Positions 16,409-25,066 of a stretch of 64,000 nucleotides of DNA are shown in pieces (the first letter of the stretch is position 1; every line of letters starts with the position of its first letter). A model generated the notes under the pieces. That model was not told the DNA's origin. It saw only the letters and a program-made list of their open reading frames with translations, and searched no databases. The stretch covers positions 186,001 through 250,000 of the forward strand of contig JAFDZS010000001.1 in the NCBI GenBank assembly GCA_018266775.1, given 5' to 3'. The translations under genes were made by a program, and so were the position numbers. The stretch comes from Bacteroidota bacterium. GTDB lineage: Bacteria > Bacteroidota > Bacteroidia > Chitinophagales > Chitinophagaceae.

Positions 16409-17327
16409 TTTTATTAACCCGAGTGCGGCTATCATAATGCAGAACAACCTTGTCTGTAATAGAAACCTTTTCTGTTTCCATTAGGTCAAAGTAATATGTG
16501 TCAATTTGTTTAAGCCGGGTAATATCATCGAGAACAAAAGCAGGGAATAGTTCAAGGCGTAATTGATGTTCGTATTTATGTTCTTCCATATTTCTTTTTG
16601 AGATCGGCATAAAAAACTGGATAACAATATTTGCAAAATTAATGAGCAAAACAAACTCCGGGAATTCAGACTTATCAATCAGCGTCTGTTTTGCTTTATA
16701 CAGATTTATTTTAGGAGTCTGATAATACTTTGTTTTAAACATGTACCTGTGAGCTGTCCATATCTGCAGGCCGTTATCAATAGGCTCTTTTGAATTTAAA
16801 AAATAAAGATAATGGCTGTTTTCATTCAGTTCTTCTTCCGTTAAAAGTGAAATGCCCATTTTCAAAAAGATTTTATAAACAGAGAATGGCCTGAATTTTT
16901 TTGTCCTGAAATTCACGGTTAAGGTTTTCTGTTCATCATCAAATTGATAGTCTTCAGCATTCGTACCAAAATATAAATTACGATTGTTAAGCGTAGTAGA
17001 ATAAGAACCCTGATCTTTTTTTGACTGAAATACAGGCACTCCTTTTTTTGATTTGATATTCAGCAAAGCCAGATAATGTTGTATCATGGTTGCTGTGTCT
17101 GTTTCATAAGCCTGGAATAGTTTATTGCATTCGTCACACTCAAAATTTGAGGTTACACTGTTCCTGCCAAAAAACTCGGGTATAACATGCGGAATTTTAT
17201 CAAATAAGACATCTGGGTATGCTTTCTGGCAAAAGCGACATTTTTTGGTAGCCGGTGTTTTACTATAACTGTCCGTTAAATCATCTGTTGATTTATGAAG
17301 ATTATAAAAATCAAAAAAGCTTTCCAT
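16374..17327 (-). CDS. HNH endonuclease-like protein
   Basis: A 317-aa protein with an N-terminal HNH/treble-clef module: C30-RFC33, PHVIPEFFG (His47) and ECDECNKLF (C64, C67). This is the usual layout of HNH_5-type nucleases. The rest (about 90-317) is a folded region of unknown family rich in aromatic residues. It overlaps or abuts the CoiA-like gene and is divergent from the GmrSD-like gene 50 bp away. A DNase role in defence is plausible but not shown. Confidence 0.65.
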   Translation of the reverse strand: MESFFDFYNLHKSTDDLTDSYSKTPATKKCRFCQKAYPDVLFDKIPHVIPEFFGRNSVTSNFECDECNKLFQAYETDTATMIQHYLALLNIKSKKGVPVFQSKKDQGSYSTTLNNRNLYFGTNAEDYQFDDEQKTLTVNFRTKKFRPFSVYKIFLKMGISLLTEEELNENSHYLYFLNSKEPIDNGLQIWTAHRYMFKTKYYQTPKINLYKAKQTLIDKSEFPEFVLLINFANIVIQFFMPISKRNMEEHKYEHQLRLELFPAFVLDDITRLKQIDTYYFDLMETEKVSITDKVVLHYDSRTRVNKNDKDGVTQPDC

Positions 17328-17377
17328 GACAATTGCAATATTTTAGCATTTGATTATTTTTAACAAAACTAACATTT

Positions 17378-19093
17378 ATGGAGGCTGGAAAAAGAAGCAT
17401 TAATGACATTTTTAACGGAAATAAGATTTTAGAAATTCCTTTTTTTCAGCGTTCTTATGTTTGGGATACGCCACAATGGGAAAGATTTCTATCTGACATG
17501 GAGCATGTCTCATTAGTTAATAAACCTCATTTCCTCGGTTCTGTAATACTTAAACAACAGTTGACGAGTTCTCAGCAAAGTGTAGGTGATAAAAGGACTG
17601 TCATAGATGGGCAGCAACGATTAACAACATTAACAATCTTTTTCAAGGTACTAAGTTTAAAAACAGCCAATCCTTATCTGGCCAGTATATTCAGGCTGCC
17701 GATGAAAGGAAATGAAATTGCCCTGCTCCACAATCACAACGATGTTGCTGCATATAACAGAATTTTAGACTTAGCAACAGAAGCAACCATTGCAGATAGC
17801 GATAATATCTCTAGTGCCTATCGGTATTTTTCGGAAAATATAGACATCGCAAAACTGAATTTTCAAAACATACTTACAAATATTATGTTTGTCGGAATTG
17901 ACTTGGGAATTGATGAAGATGAGCAGCAGATATTTGATACAATTAATTCTCTTGGCGTAAAGCTCACTACTGCTGAATTACTAAAGAATTTCTTCTTTGG
18001 AAGAAATGATATTCAGCTTTATAAAACTCACTGGCTTTCTATATTCGAAAAAGATGCGGAAACAAAGGACTTCTGGGATACAGAAATAGTCGCCGGAAGA
18101 TTACGCAGGTATTTTATCGATTTATTCTTCTATTCATTTCTTCAAATCAAAATCCAGGATAGCAAGATTAATGTAACCTCTGAGGATAAAGATGAATTTT
18201 CAAAAGTTGAAGGATTATTCGATTCCTATAAAAAATTTATAAAAAAGTACAATATTGATAAGTCAGAATTAATTAATGAGATTAAGGGTTACGCCAATAT
18301 TTTCTATGATAATTTTAATGTTGAAGTCATAGAGTCAGAGCTTTCAGATAAAGATTCAATTGATAGAGTTAATGCAATCATTTTTGGATTGGAAAATACA
18401 ACGCTAATTCCTTACGTCTTATTCGTTTTAAAGAACGTAACGGACCTGCAAGAGCAAGCTAAAATATTCGAGTACCTCGAATCATATATTATGCGTAGAA
18501 TGGTTTGCCATGCTAATACAAAAAATTATAATCAGCTTTTTGGAGAGAGATTTATTTCCAATAACATTTTAACAAAAGATGAATTGAAGAAATATTTAGA
18601 AAGCCGCTCCGATAAAGTAAACTATATGCCCTCCGATACCGAATTAAAGGAAGGATTCCTTCAATCCAAATTGGTCAATAAGCAGGCGGCAGGTATTCTA
18701 TATTTCTTAGAATCCAAAATACGAAACCGGGCAAAACATTCGACAGCTTTGCTTGGCTTAAATAGCTATAGTTTAGAGCACATAATGCCCAAAAAATGGG
18801 AAAATCATTGGGGTAAAATATCAAACGACCAGGATAGAATAAATCGTAATAGGACTCTTTTGACTCTTGGAAATCTCACTATACTTCCCGTTTCTCTAAA
18901 TACATCGATCCGGGATGGCAATTGGGATGTAAAAAGGTTTGGGAAAAGTGGCAAGCCTGGATTAAATCAGTATGCTGCTGGCTTTGATACGTTCAGTCAA
19001 TATCTTTCATTGCCTGATTGGAGCGAAGTAAATATTCAAAATCGTGCTGCCTTTCTGTATGATGAAGCAAAAAAAGTATGGTCTGATAATTAG
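17378..19093 (+). CDS. GmrSD-like DUF262/DUF1524 restriction protein
   Basis: A 571-aa fused protein. The N-terminal DUF262 (ParB/Srx-like NTPase) shows IPFFQRSYVWD (20-30) and the D77-GQQR-L motif. The C-terminal DUF1524 HNH-type nuclease shows YSLEHIMPKKW (about 465-475) and GNLTILPVSLNTSIRD. Proteins of this layout are type IV restriction enzymes that cut modified DNA (GmrSD family), among other defence roles. Its target modification cannot be read from the sequence. It stands alone and is followed by a strong terminator. Confidence 0.85.
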   Translation: MEAGKRSINDIFNGNKILEIPFFQRSYVWDTPQWERFLSDMEHVSLVNKPHFLGSVILKQQLTSSQQSVGDKRTVIDGQQRLTTLTIFFKVLSLKTANPYLASIFRLPMKGNEIALLHNHNDVAAYNRILDLATEATIADSDNISSAYRYFSENIDIAKLNFQNILTNIMFVGIDLGIDEDEQQIFDTINSLGVKLTTAELLKNFFFGRNDIQLYKTHWLSIFEKDAETKDFWDTEIVAGRLRRYFIDLFFYSFLQIKIQDSKINVTSEDKDEFSKVEGLFDSYKKFIKKYNIDKSELINEIKGYANIFYDNFNVEVIESELSDKDSIDRVNAIIFGLENTTLIPYVLFVLKNVTDLQEQAKIFEYLESYIMRRMVCHANTKNYNQLFGERFISNNILTKDELKKYLESRSDKVNYMPSDTELKEGFLQSKLVNKQAAGILYFLESKIRNRAKHSTALLGLNSYSLEHIMPKKWENHWGKISNDQDRINRNRTLLTLGNLTILPVSLNTSIRDGNWDVKRFGKSGKPGLNQYAAGFDTFSQYLSLPDWSEVNIQNRAAFLYDEAKKVWSDN

Positions 19094-19138
19094 AGAACTA
19101 AACATCACAATGAGGTTTAGATTCAAGTAATTAAAAAT

Positions 19139-19170
19139 GGGGCAAAACATAAAAATGTTGCCCCTTTTTT
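19139..19170 (+). terminator. intrinsic terminator of the GmrSD-like gene
   Basis: GGGGCAA (19139-19145) pairs with TTGCCCC (19158-19164) and is followed by TTTTTT. This is a textbook rho-independent terminator 45 bp after the stop codon. Confidence 0.85.
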
Positions 19171-19205
19171 AATCCGTACCCTATGAAAACTCTTCCAAGA
19201 TAAAA

Positions 19206-19862
19206 TTATTTTTTATGGGCAGTACATTTATTCAGCAAGTTATATACAGTGCTTACATGCCATCTATTTCCTTGATTACGGAATGTTGGAACTTTGCGCC
19301 TGTTCAATTCGCCTGTGATTTCTCTGACAGTCTTAAACCCTGCCTTTTTAATTTTATTTATAGTAGGACGCATTTTGTTAGCAAAAGCAATTGAATCCTT
19401 TTTGTTTTTAGATGCAAGTGTTTTACCATACTTCCCTAATTCGACTCCACGTCTTTTTGCTGCTTGCAATGCTGATTTTGTTCTGAGACTTACTTGTATT
19501 CTTTCATGTTGAGCAAAGGCGGCAAGGATATGAAGAATTAAAGGTATTGCTTCAGGATTGTCTACTGCAACAAATTCTACATTTGTCTCCATCAATGCCG
19601 AAATGAATGCTACATTTCTTCCCAAGCGATCCAGCTTTGCAATAATCAGGAGAGTTTTATTCTTTATACAATAGTGCAGAGCTTCCTGTAGTATGGGTCT
19701 GTTATTCTTCTTTCCGCTTTCGATCTCCGTGTACTCTTTTATTAATTTTATTTTCCTTGCTTTCGTATAAACATGTACCGATTCTTCCTGGGCTTCTAAA
19801 CCCAAACCACTTTCGCCCTGGCGATCCGTAGAAACCCGGTAATAAGCAACTGCTTTTTTCAT
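19206..19862 (-). CDS. serine recombinase (resolvase family)
   Basis: About 218 aa from the start MKKAVAYYRVSTDRQ; an in-frame extension to 19913 is less likely. The N-terminal resolvase domain has the nucleophile Ser in YRVSTDRQG, IIAKLDRLGRN (about 80-90) and ILAAFAQHERIQVSLRTKSAL. The C-terminus (KAGFKTVREITGELNRRKVPT) is a recombinase/HTH segment. It is close in type to resolvases of mobile elements in Bacteroidota. It sits between the defence block and the mobilisation block, so it may be a relic of how the defence block was acquired. Confidence 0.9.
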   Translation of the reverse strand: MKKAVAYYRVSTDRQGESGLGLEAQEESVHVYTKARKIKLIKEYTEIESGKKNNRPILQEALHYCIKNKTLLIIAKLDRLGRNVAFISALMETNVEFVAVDNPEAIPLILHILAAFAQHERIQVSLRTKSALQAAKRRGVELGKYGKTLASKNKKDSIAFANKMRPTINKIKKAGFKTVREITGELNRRKVPTFRNQGNRWHVSTVYNLLNKCTAHKK

Positions 19863-20012
19863 GTGTTCTGCATTACTCCGTTCACCTATAAACCAACGAT
19901 TATTTTTGAACAAATTTCTATGTACTTCATGGAAAGCTATTTTTCAAGTGGTTGGTTTAGTTGATGTTTAAAACCCAAAAACAAGCCTAAATCGTTCATT
20001 TCCATTCACATA

Positions 20013-20213
20013 CTAACGTTGGTTTATACACGAACAAATAAATTTCTCTCTACATTTGCCTGCTTCTTTTAAAACTGCGATTTTTTTTAACCCTTCAAAC
20101 TTTACGCTATGAATATTGAATGCGTCTTTAGCCTCCGATGTTGTCCTGTAAGCAACATTCCCTTTCACAGAAACAATATCAAAATAATCCTTCAATATTA
20201 TCATTATGGGCAT
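20013..20213 (-). CDS. possible small protein, weakly supported
   Basis: A 66-aa open frame (MIILKDYFDIVSVKGNVAYRT at the start of the plausible part) ending at FICSCINQR. It overlaps the divergent membrane gene by 8 bp and has no recognisable domain. The frame is non-repetitive and codon use is unremarkable, so it might be real. It fills most of an otherwise gene-free 290-bp stretch between the serine recombinase and the next gene. Confidence 0.25.
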   Translation of the reverse strand: MPIMIILKDYFDIVSVKGNVAYRTTSEAKDAFNIHSVKFEGLKKIAVLKEAGKCREKFICSCINQR

Positions 20214-20829
20214 AGCGACGGCATCCTATCGGGTGGATGCGACAAAAACAAACGACGGTTATCTTTTCACTTATAAAAAAGCAAAACTCGGACTGAAACT
20301 ATATATCAGGCTTTTGTGGTTAAGCGCAGTATTAAGCGGTTATATCGCTTACAGAGTTGAATCAAACTCCACAGTATATGATACGTTTTTCAATAAGCTG
20401 CTGGCGGGTGCTTTTTATTGGGCATTTTTTACATTGGCGATTCCCGCAGCTCTGCTCTTGATTCTAAACCTGTTCCGAAATACCGGATCATTCTCGCTTA
20501 CTTCGAAGGGCATATTACTGAACGGCACTACTTATCCTTATTCGCAAGTAAAAAGCATTTATATCCGTGCTTTCAAACGCCACGCAGGTTTGGCTTTGCC
20601 CGGAACCGAAACGGGATTTTTTGCCCTTACAGGTTTGGAAGGCATGCGAACTTCTACAATGGTGAGCACCAAAGGAATAGATTATGACATAAGCATATTA
20701 GGTACGATACAGAAAAAGAATTTTAAAATCTGCTTCATGTTCGGCAACACGGAAAAAACCATTGCCAGCGAGATCTCGGAAGATACTGCAATACAGATTT
20801 TTCAAAAGATAGATAGCATTAGCTGGTAA
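20206..20829 (+). CDS. hypothetical two-TM protein with PH-like C-terminal region
   Basis: A 207-aa protein with two TM helices (about 30-48, LYIRLLWLSAVLSGYIAY; about 68-90, GAFYWAFFTLAIPAALLLIL). Its C-terminal half (FSLTSKGILLNGTTYPYSQVKSIYIRAF) has the beta-rich pattern of bacterial PH-like membrane proteins. The function is unknown. A lipoprotein gene follows after 27 bp, so they are probably an operon. The start is the first ATG of the frame. Confidence 0.55.
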   Translation: MGIATASYRVDATKTNDGYLFTYKKAKLGLKLYIRLLWLSAVLSGYIAYRVESNSTVYDTFFNKLLAGAFYWAFFTLAIPAALLLILNLFRNTGSFSLTSKGILLNGTTYPYSQVKSIYIRAFKRHAGLALPGTETGFFALTGLEGMRTSTMVSTKGIDYDISILGTIQKKNFKICFMFGNTEKTIASEISEDTAIQIFQKIDSISW

Positions 20830-20856
20830 TTATTAGCTCACTTAAAACTTAAAGAA

Positions 20857-21447
20857 ATGAAAACTCAACTTAATATCAACAGAAGCATTGCTATCATGCC
20901 CATTGCATTAGTAATGCTCTTTCAAACTGCCTGCAAAAAATCAAATGATACAACTTCCTCTCAGCCTGTATCCGTAACGGCAACAGCTACGGCTTTGGAG
21001 TTTACAACATTACCTTCATCTGTTGAAGCCAATTCTGCGGAAGCGGTTTTCAATTATAACGGTGCAGAAAAACACGTTATCATCAACAGGGTAAGTACGC
21101 CAAGCAGCATAAATGGCTCTGTGCTGGTTTCCAATGTAGATATAGTTTCAGCAAGCAGTACATTTATCGCAACGTCGGGCGGAATGTCTGCCGGCATCAT
21201 AAATGCAACCACACCCAATACGGTTACGATCACTTTAAATAGCGACCCTACGTTTTCAAAGATCACATTACAATTTGACGCAGCTACCAAATTTTATTTT
21301 AGCGGCCAGGCTGCCTATGCAGGGTATAATTCATCGAACATTGGCATCTTCAAAACGAATGTTCAAAAAGTTGCAGGGCAGTATAATGATTATGATGCTG
21401 TAACGGCAGGCGATCAAAGTTTGCCTGTTAGAATAACAGTCCAATAA
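20857..21447 (+). CDS. hypothetical lipoprotein
   Basis: A 196-aa protein with a signal peptide of the lipoprotein type: a basic start, a hydrophobic stretch IAIMPIALVMLFQTAC and a lipobox ending at Cys27 followed by KK. The mature part is Ser/Thr-rich with beta-strand periodicity and no recognised domain. The sorting signal predicts anchoring in the inner or outer membrane. It forms a unit with the membrane gene upstream and ends at a clear terminator. Confidence 0.65.
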   Translation: MKTQLNINRSIAIMPIALVMLFQTACKKSNDTTSSQPVSVTATATALEFTTLPSSVEANSAEAVFNYNGAEKHVIINRVSTPSSINGSVLVSNVDIVSASSTFIATSGGMSAGIINATTPNTVTITLNSDPTFSKITLQFDAATKFYFSGQAAYAGYNSSNIGIFKTNVQKVAGQYNDYDAVTAGDQSLPVRITVQ

Positions 21448-21481
21448 AGCAGTTCTTAATAGTTCAATTATAATTTCTATA

Positions 21482-21510
21482 ACCGTCTTGCATGTGCAAG
21501 GCGGTTTTTT
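21482..21510 (+). terminator. intrinsic terminator after the lipoprotein gene
   Basis: ACCGTCTTGC and GCAAGGCGGT (10 pairs, one G-T) form a short-loop hairpin followed by TTTTTT. The T-run overlaps the stop codon of the convergent MobA gene. Confidence 0.85.
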
Positions 21511-22417
21511 ATCGACCTCGGCTCATGTGTTGAGCGTTCTCTCTTTGCTTTTCAAGTTGTTCTTTCAGTTCACGTATCATTCTTTCCCTTATGGTTTCTT
21601 CATGTTGTTTAATATCGCTCTTGCTTCTTTGTTCAAACTGCTTTACCCAATAGCCAGGCTTAATGTCAGATTGTTCTTGTTGTTTGGAACGTATCGAGGA
21701 GATAACTTCTTTTTCGGTTTGCAGTTTTTCTTTTTTTAACCGCTCCCTTACTTCTTTTGATCTAATACCATTTAATTGCCGCACGAGATCAAAACTTCTG
21801 CCGGTGTTATCAATCACCATAAAAGGGCGGCGTAATTCTCCTTTTGCAATCGTATATCCTTTTTGAACGGAGGCTTTTATAAAATCGGCTCCTGATAAGG
21901 TTTTTTGCCAGAGATCGGTAAGGGTGGCTTTTATCTCCGGTCGCTTTTCATTCCGATGTGGGGTTGGTTGCTGTTCCAATTCTTTTTCCATGATCTTACG
22001 AGCCCTGTCCTGGGCAAGCCTGGAAAAACTATCAGATACCATTATCTCCTTTTCATGATCGTATCGTTCCCATACGATATGGGCATGGGTACGGCCTTTC
22101 TTTTCATGCAAAACAATAACCCGCTTTTGATCGTTAAGTTTTAACTCGCTTTCCAAAATGTTTGCAGCCCTATGCCAATCATCCGGCTGCATCTTTTTAT
22201 CCTCGCCATAAGCAGGGTTTATCTGGGCATGATAAAGCCCCTTCTCACTCATGGTAAGTTCGGAGGTTAAAGACATTTCCAGCAACGAAGCTTTGAGATT
22301 ACCCGGTTGGGATGTACCCCGAATATCAAAAATGCGAACACTGTCATTATCCGCTTCTTTCATCAGGTAACCGGCAAGTTGGCTGCCATTGCCCCGTATT
22401 TTACCTCTGATGACCAT
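21509..22417 (-). CDS. MobA-type relaxase (VirD2-like, MOBP)
   Basis: A 302-aa relaxase that nicks and binds DNA at oriT to start transfer. Visible features are an N-terminal strand MVIRGKIRGNGSQLAGYLMKE, YHAQINPAY, and the metal-binding histidines in GRTHAHIVWERY (about 108-119). A charged coiled-coil C-terminus ends at HMSRGR. Length is on the short side, which is typical of Bacteroidota mobilisation proteins. The start overlaps the end of mobC by 17 bp, indicating one transcription unit with it. Confidence 0.85.
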   Translation of the reverse strand: MVIRGKIRGNGSQLAGYLMKEADNDSVRIFDIRGTSQPGNLKASLLEMSLTSELTMSEKGLYHAQINPAYGEDKKMQPDDWHRAANILESELKLNDQKRVIVLHEKKGRTHAHIVWERYDHEKEIMVSDSFSRLAQDRARKIMEKELEQQPTPHRNEKRPEIKATLTDLWQKTLSGADFIKASVQKGYTIAKGELRRPFMVIDNTGRSFDLVRQLNGIRSKEVRERLKKEKLQTEKEVISSIRSKQQEQSDIKPGYWVKQFEQRSKSDIKQHEETIRERMIRELKEQLEKQRENAQHMSRGR

Positions 22418-22781
22418 CGGTAAGATGCTTTAGAAGGTTTTGGGATAATGTTTGAATGGCGTACAAGGTGGCTGAAATTGCCGCACCTGAAACAGAGATA
22501 TTTTGTTTTGTGACAATATCCGTATTAAGGGCTTTGGCAATTTGGTTTACGTTGCTTCCAACTTTACCAAGTTCGGCCAACCCTTTTATAAATGCAGCCC
22601 GTTCCGGTGTCGCCATTTGAATCCGTGGCTTACTGCCCAAGGCCGCTTTTCGGATGTGATCGCTTACCGAAAGCCCTGCATCAACCGCCAGTCCTTCAAG
22701 GGCGTTTTCTTCGGCTGCCGTGAGCCGAATTTCCACACGTTTCGTGCGGCGGTCTGTTATGCTTTTTATTGGCCTGGGCAT
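22401..22781 (-). CDS. MobC-family relaxosome accessory protein
   Basis: About 126 aa from the start MPRPIKSITDRRTKRVEIRLTA. It is a small protein of the MobC/BmgB type: an N-terminal ribbon-helix-helix-like segment (KRVEIRLTAAEENALEGLA), SDHIRKAALG and a C-terminal NVNQIAKALN helix. It binds near oriT to help the relaxase. A longer in-frame start at 22832 would run into the inverted repeat of the putative oriT, so the shorter one is preferred. It overlaps the MobA start by 17 bp. Confidence 0.85.
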   Translation of the reverse strand: MPRPIKSITDRRTKRVEIRLTAAEENALEGLAVDAGLSVSDHIRKAALGSKPRIQMATPERAAFIKGLAELGKVGSNVNQIAKALNTDIVTKQNISVSGAAISATLYAIQTLSQNLLKHLTDGHQR

Positions 22782-22810
22782 AAAAATGGATTCGCATTTT
22801 TTTTGCAAGA

Positions 22811-22890
22811 GGGTTAAGGGAGAGTGCAACAAACTTCTCCCTTACAAGATGGGGTGTACGATAAAAACCAAAAGTTTTTGTACGGACAAA
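22811..22890. other. putative oriT region upstream of mobC
   Basis: Directly upstream of mobC is a perfect 9-bp inverted repeat, TAAGGGAGA (22815-22823) and TCTCCCTTA (22836-22844), with a 12-nt loop. A second imperfect repeat around 22856-22883 pairs GTAC-AAAAAC-type arms. An inverted repeat next to a MobA/MobC pair is the usual oriT layout. The nic site is not identified. Confidence 0.5.
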
Positions 22891-23040
22891 CCACGTCTTG
22901 CGTACTCAATACCCGATAAAACTATAGTAAATTTTTGAAATAAAAAATGGCTGAAAGCCTTTACAGCATTACATTACAGAAGATTGTAGCAATATGGGTT
23001 TATATGGTGTGATATGGAATAAAAATATCTTTAAAAAAAA

Positions 23041-23640
23041 TTATCGTCCCCTTTCGGTTTCCCTGGAATCTCTTTGTTTAAGTTCATACATTAATTGTCT
23101 GCGAGCAATTTCCTTTATTTCTTCCTGTGTCAATTCATCTTTTTTTACTTCCTTTTTTGGATCTGTCTCAGAAGATTTTTCATCAACCTGTTCCTGCTCA
23201 TTATCATCTCGTTCCGCCAATTGCTGTTTTAGCTCGGTACGAATTTTTTCTTTGAACGCTTCTCTTTTATCGATCATTCTCTCTTGCGTTTCGTCAAGAT
23301 TTTTTTCACTTTCCTCTGATTTTTCCGCTACGGATTTTTCTGGTTCTTTATCTTTCCATTCAATAAGTTTTACGTCTTCCTTTTCTGCGTGTTTTGTAGC
23401 GATTTTTGTTATTTCATTTTTGTATTTATCTTCTAAGGCTTTTAGCTCTCTATCAACAGAGTTAGGCGATTCTCTATTCATTAATGTTTTATATGTTCTA
23501 TCACCTATACGCCGTTCTGGTGTATCTATCTTCGCACTTTCATGTTTGAAATTTTTTAAAATCTTGTTTAATTCAATGATACATTCCTCACTAATGTATT
23601 GGTTAATATAATGGTCAATAACTTCCTGCACTGAATTCAT
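23041..23640 (-). CDS. highly charged coiled-coil protein
   Basis: A 199-aa protein rich in Glu, Lys, Asp and Arg over residues about 60-195, with heptad-like patterns and a C-terminus RDSRETERGR. There is no recognised domain. Its N-terminal 50 residues (MNSVQEVIDHYINQYISEECI) are more ordinary and may form a small helical domain. It is transcribed in the direction of mobC/mobA, 200 bp upstream of the oriT-like region, and may be an accessory mobilisation protein (guess). Confidence 0.55.
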   Translation of the reverse strand: MNSVQEVIDHYINQYISEECIIELNKILKNFKHESAKIDTPERRIGDRTYKTLMNRESPNSVDRELKALEDKYKNEITKIATKHAEKEDVKLIEWKDKEPEKSVAEKSEESEKNLDETQERMIDKREAFKEKIRTELKQQLAERDDNEQEQVDEKSSETDPKKEVKKDELTQEEIKEIARRQLMYELKQRDSRETERGR

Positions 23641-23693
23641 TTGACAAATGTTTTTAGTTATGGCAATATAGCGTTTTATCAGTTGGATTTATA

Positions 23694-24038
23694 ATGCTCT
23701 ATTATAAAAACGAAGAAATTGACCATGTAATGCGCCAGCAAAGGACGCTACCGAGATATGCCGGGTTAGCACGAAAAGTTTTTCATTATTATTTAGGTGA
23801 TTTATATAACCCAGAAACAATGGGATGTGATATTGAGTTTAAATTCAGGTTTTATATCCAAGGATTTGTTGAAAGGAAAGTAATAAACAAAGAGCCGTAT
23901 GATTGGCCAGTCATTGATAATTTTTTCAAACTGGTATTATATCACGAAGGGTATACTTTTCTAAATTACGATCAATCAATTTTGGACAAGGGTTATAATG
24001 GCATAGCGCATGGCGAACAGCCAAAGCATTGGGCGTGA
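23694..24038 (+). CDS. small protein, copy 1 of a tandem triplet
   Basis: A 114-aa protein of unknown family. The core is RYAGLARKVFHYYLGDLYNPET followed by EPYDWPVIDNFFKLVLYHEGYTF and a C-terminal LDKGYNGIAHGE. It is helical and soluble, with no signal or TM segment. It is strongly similar to the next gene and more distantly similar to the third copy. No function is known. The 118-bp spacer to copy 2 shows no other gene. Confidence 0.6.
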   Translation: MLYYKNEEIDHVMRQQRTLPRYAGLARKVFHYYLGDLYNPETMGCDIEFKFRFYIQGFVERKVINKEPYDWPVIDNFFKLVLYHEGYTFLNYDQSILDKGYNGIAHGEQPKHWA

Positions 24039-24156
24039 GTAGAGATAATTGTACTTATGAATGCAATGTTTTGCATTTGCATGGAGTTGATCGGCTTTCG
24101 AGGATTGAGAGAATGGATACTCCAATATAGTAAGTTTATTTATTGAGGGTGAACTG

Positions 24157-24501
24157 ATGCTCTATTATAAAAACGAAGAGATTGAACATTTTATGCGTCA
24201 GCAACGAACCTTTCCTCGCTACGCCGGATTAGCACGAAAAGTATTTCATCATTATTTAGGTGATCTATACAATCCCGAAACGACGGATTGCGAACTTGAG
24301 TTTATGATTAGATTCTATATTCATAGTTACGTGGAATTAAAAGTTATCGATAAAGAACCGTATGATTGGCCTTTAATTGATAATTTTTTCCGTTTCATAT
24401 TATACAATGAAGGGCATACTTTTCTTACTTATGATGATGAAATTCTCAATAAAGGCTATAATGGCGTTATGCGTGGTGAATTGCCAAAGCACCGAGCATA
24501 G
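24157..24501 (+). CDS. small protein, copy 2 of a tandem triplet
   Basis: A 114-aa protein nearly collinear with copy 1: the same MLYYKNEEI start, RYAGLARKVFHHYLGDLYNPET, KEPYDWPLIDNFF and LNKGYNGVMRGE. Differences are scattered substitutions, as expected of a gene duplication under selection for the protein. It is followed by copy 3 after 22 bp. A role in the mobilisation region is possible but nothing in the sequence states one. Confidence 0.6.
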   Translation: MLYYKNEEIEHFMRQQRTFPRYAGLARKVFHHYLGDLYNPETTDCELEFMIRFYIHSYVELKVIDKEPYDWPLIDNFFRFILYNEGHTFLTYDDEILNKGYNGVMRGELPKHRA

Positions 24502-24523
24502 TAAAAAATAGGAAGCATCTAAA

Positions 24524-24871
24524 ATGAAATATTATCCCGAAGAATATATGAATGAAAGAATGGCTGATCCTAAAGATAGTGGATTGAGATACGCAGGAAT
24601 AGTTCGAAGAATGATAAGCAAATATTTAGGCGATTTGTATAATCCAGAAACTTTTTCTTGGGTTGAAGAATTAGTGCTCCGAAAATTTGTAAAAGAATGG
24701 GTTGAGCAAAAAGTAATTCATAAAGTGCCCTACGACTGCAACTATATTGACAATGCATTCAAGAAGACACTTTACGATTACGGATTCACTCATGTCGAAT
24801 TTGACCACAGTACGATTGAAAAAGGTTACGAGGGAATTGACTATCACGAGTGGCCAAATTTTGGCATATAA
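24524..24871 (+). CDS. small protein, diverged copy 3 of a tandem triplet
   Basis: A 115-aa protein that keeps the family core, RYAGIVRRMISKYLGDLYNPET, KVPYDCNYIDNAFKKTLYDYGFTH and EKGYEGI, but differs from copies 1 and 2 elsewhere (for example the start MKYYPEEYMNERMADPKDS). It is the oldest duplicate or an independently evolved member. The next gene, the coupling protein, starts 195 bp downstream. Confidence 0.55.
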   Translation: MKYYPEEYMNERMADPKDSGLRYAGIVRRMISKYLGDLYNPETFSWVEELVLRKFVKEWVEQKVIHKVPYDCNYIDNAFKKTLYDYGFTHVEFDHSTIEKGYEGIDYHEWPNFGI

Positions 24872-25066
24872 TCGTTAGCTAACTCATTAAATTGACGGAA
24901 AAAATTAGGAAGAACTATTGGCTTAAGTTATATATGAAATAGTATAATTTTTTTGAAAATCAGGTTTCCAGCCTTAAATTCAATCTCGGTATATCTACTC
25001 CGGTTTAAGTACTCCTCAATATCTCTACAGAAAATCCCTGATAATAACACCTAAAAACTTCTATTT

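Noticed and set aside
16374-17327. Type II restriction enzyme with a partner methylase
   Set aside because: No methyltransferase gene lies next to the HNH gene; the only one in the island is fused in the R-M-S protein more than 20 kb away.
23694-24871. CRISPR-like or repeat-array interpretation of the triplet
   Set aside because: The repeats are protein-coding paralogues of about 345 bp with substitutions, not short direct repeats with spacers.
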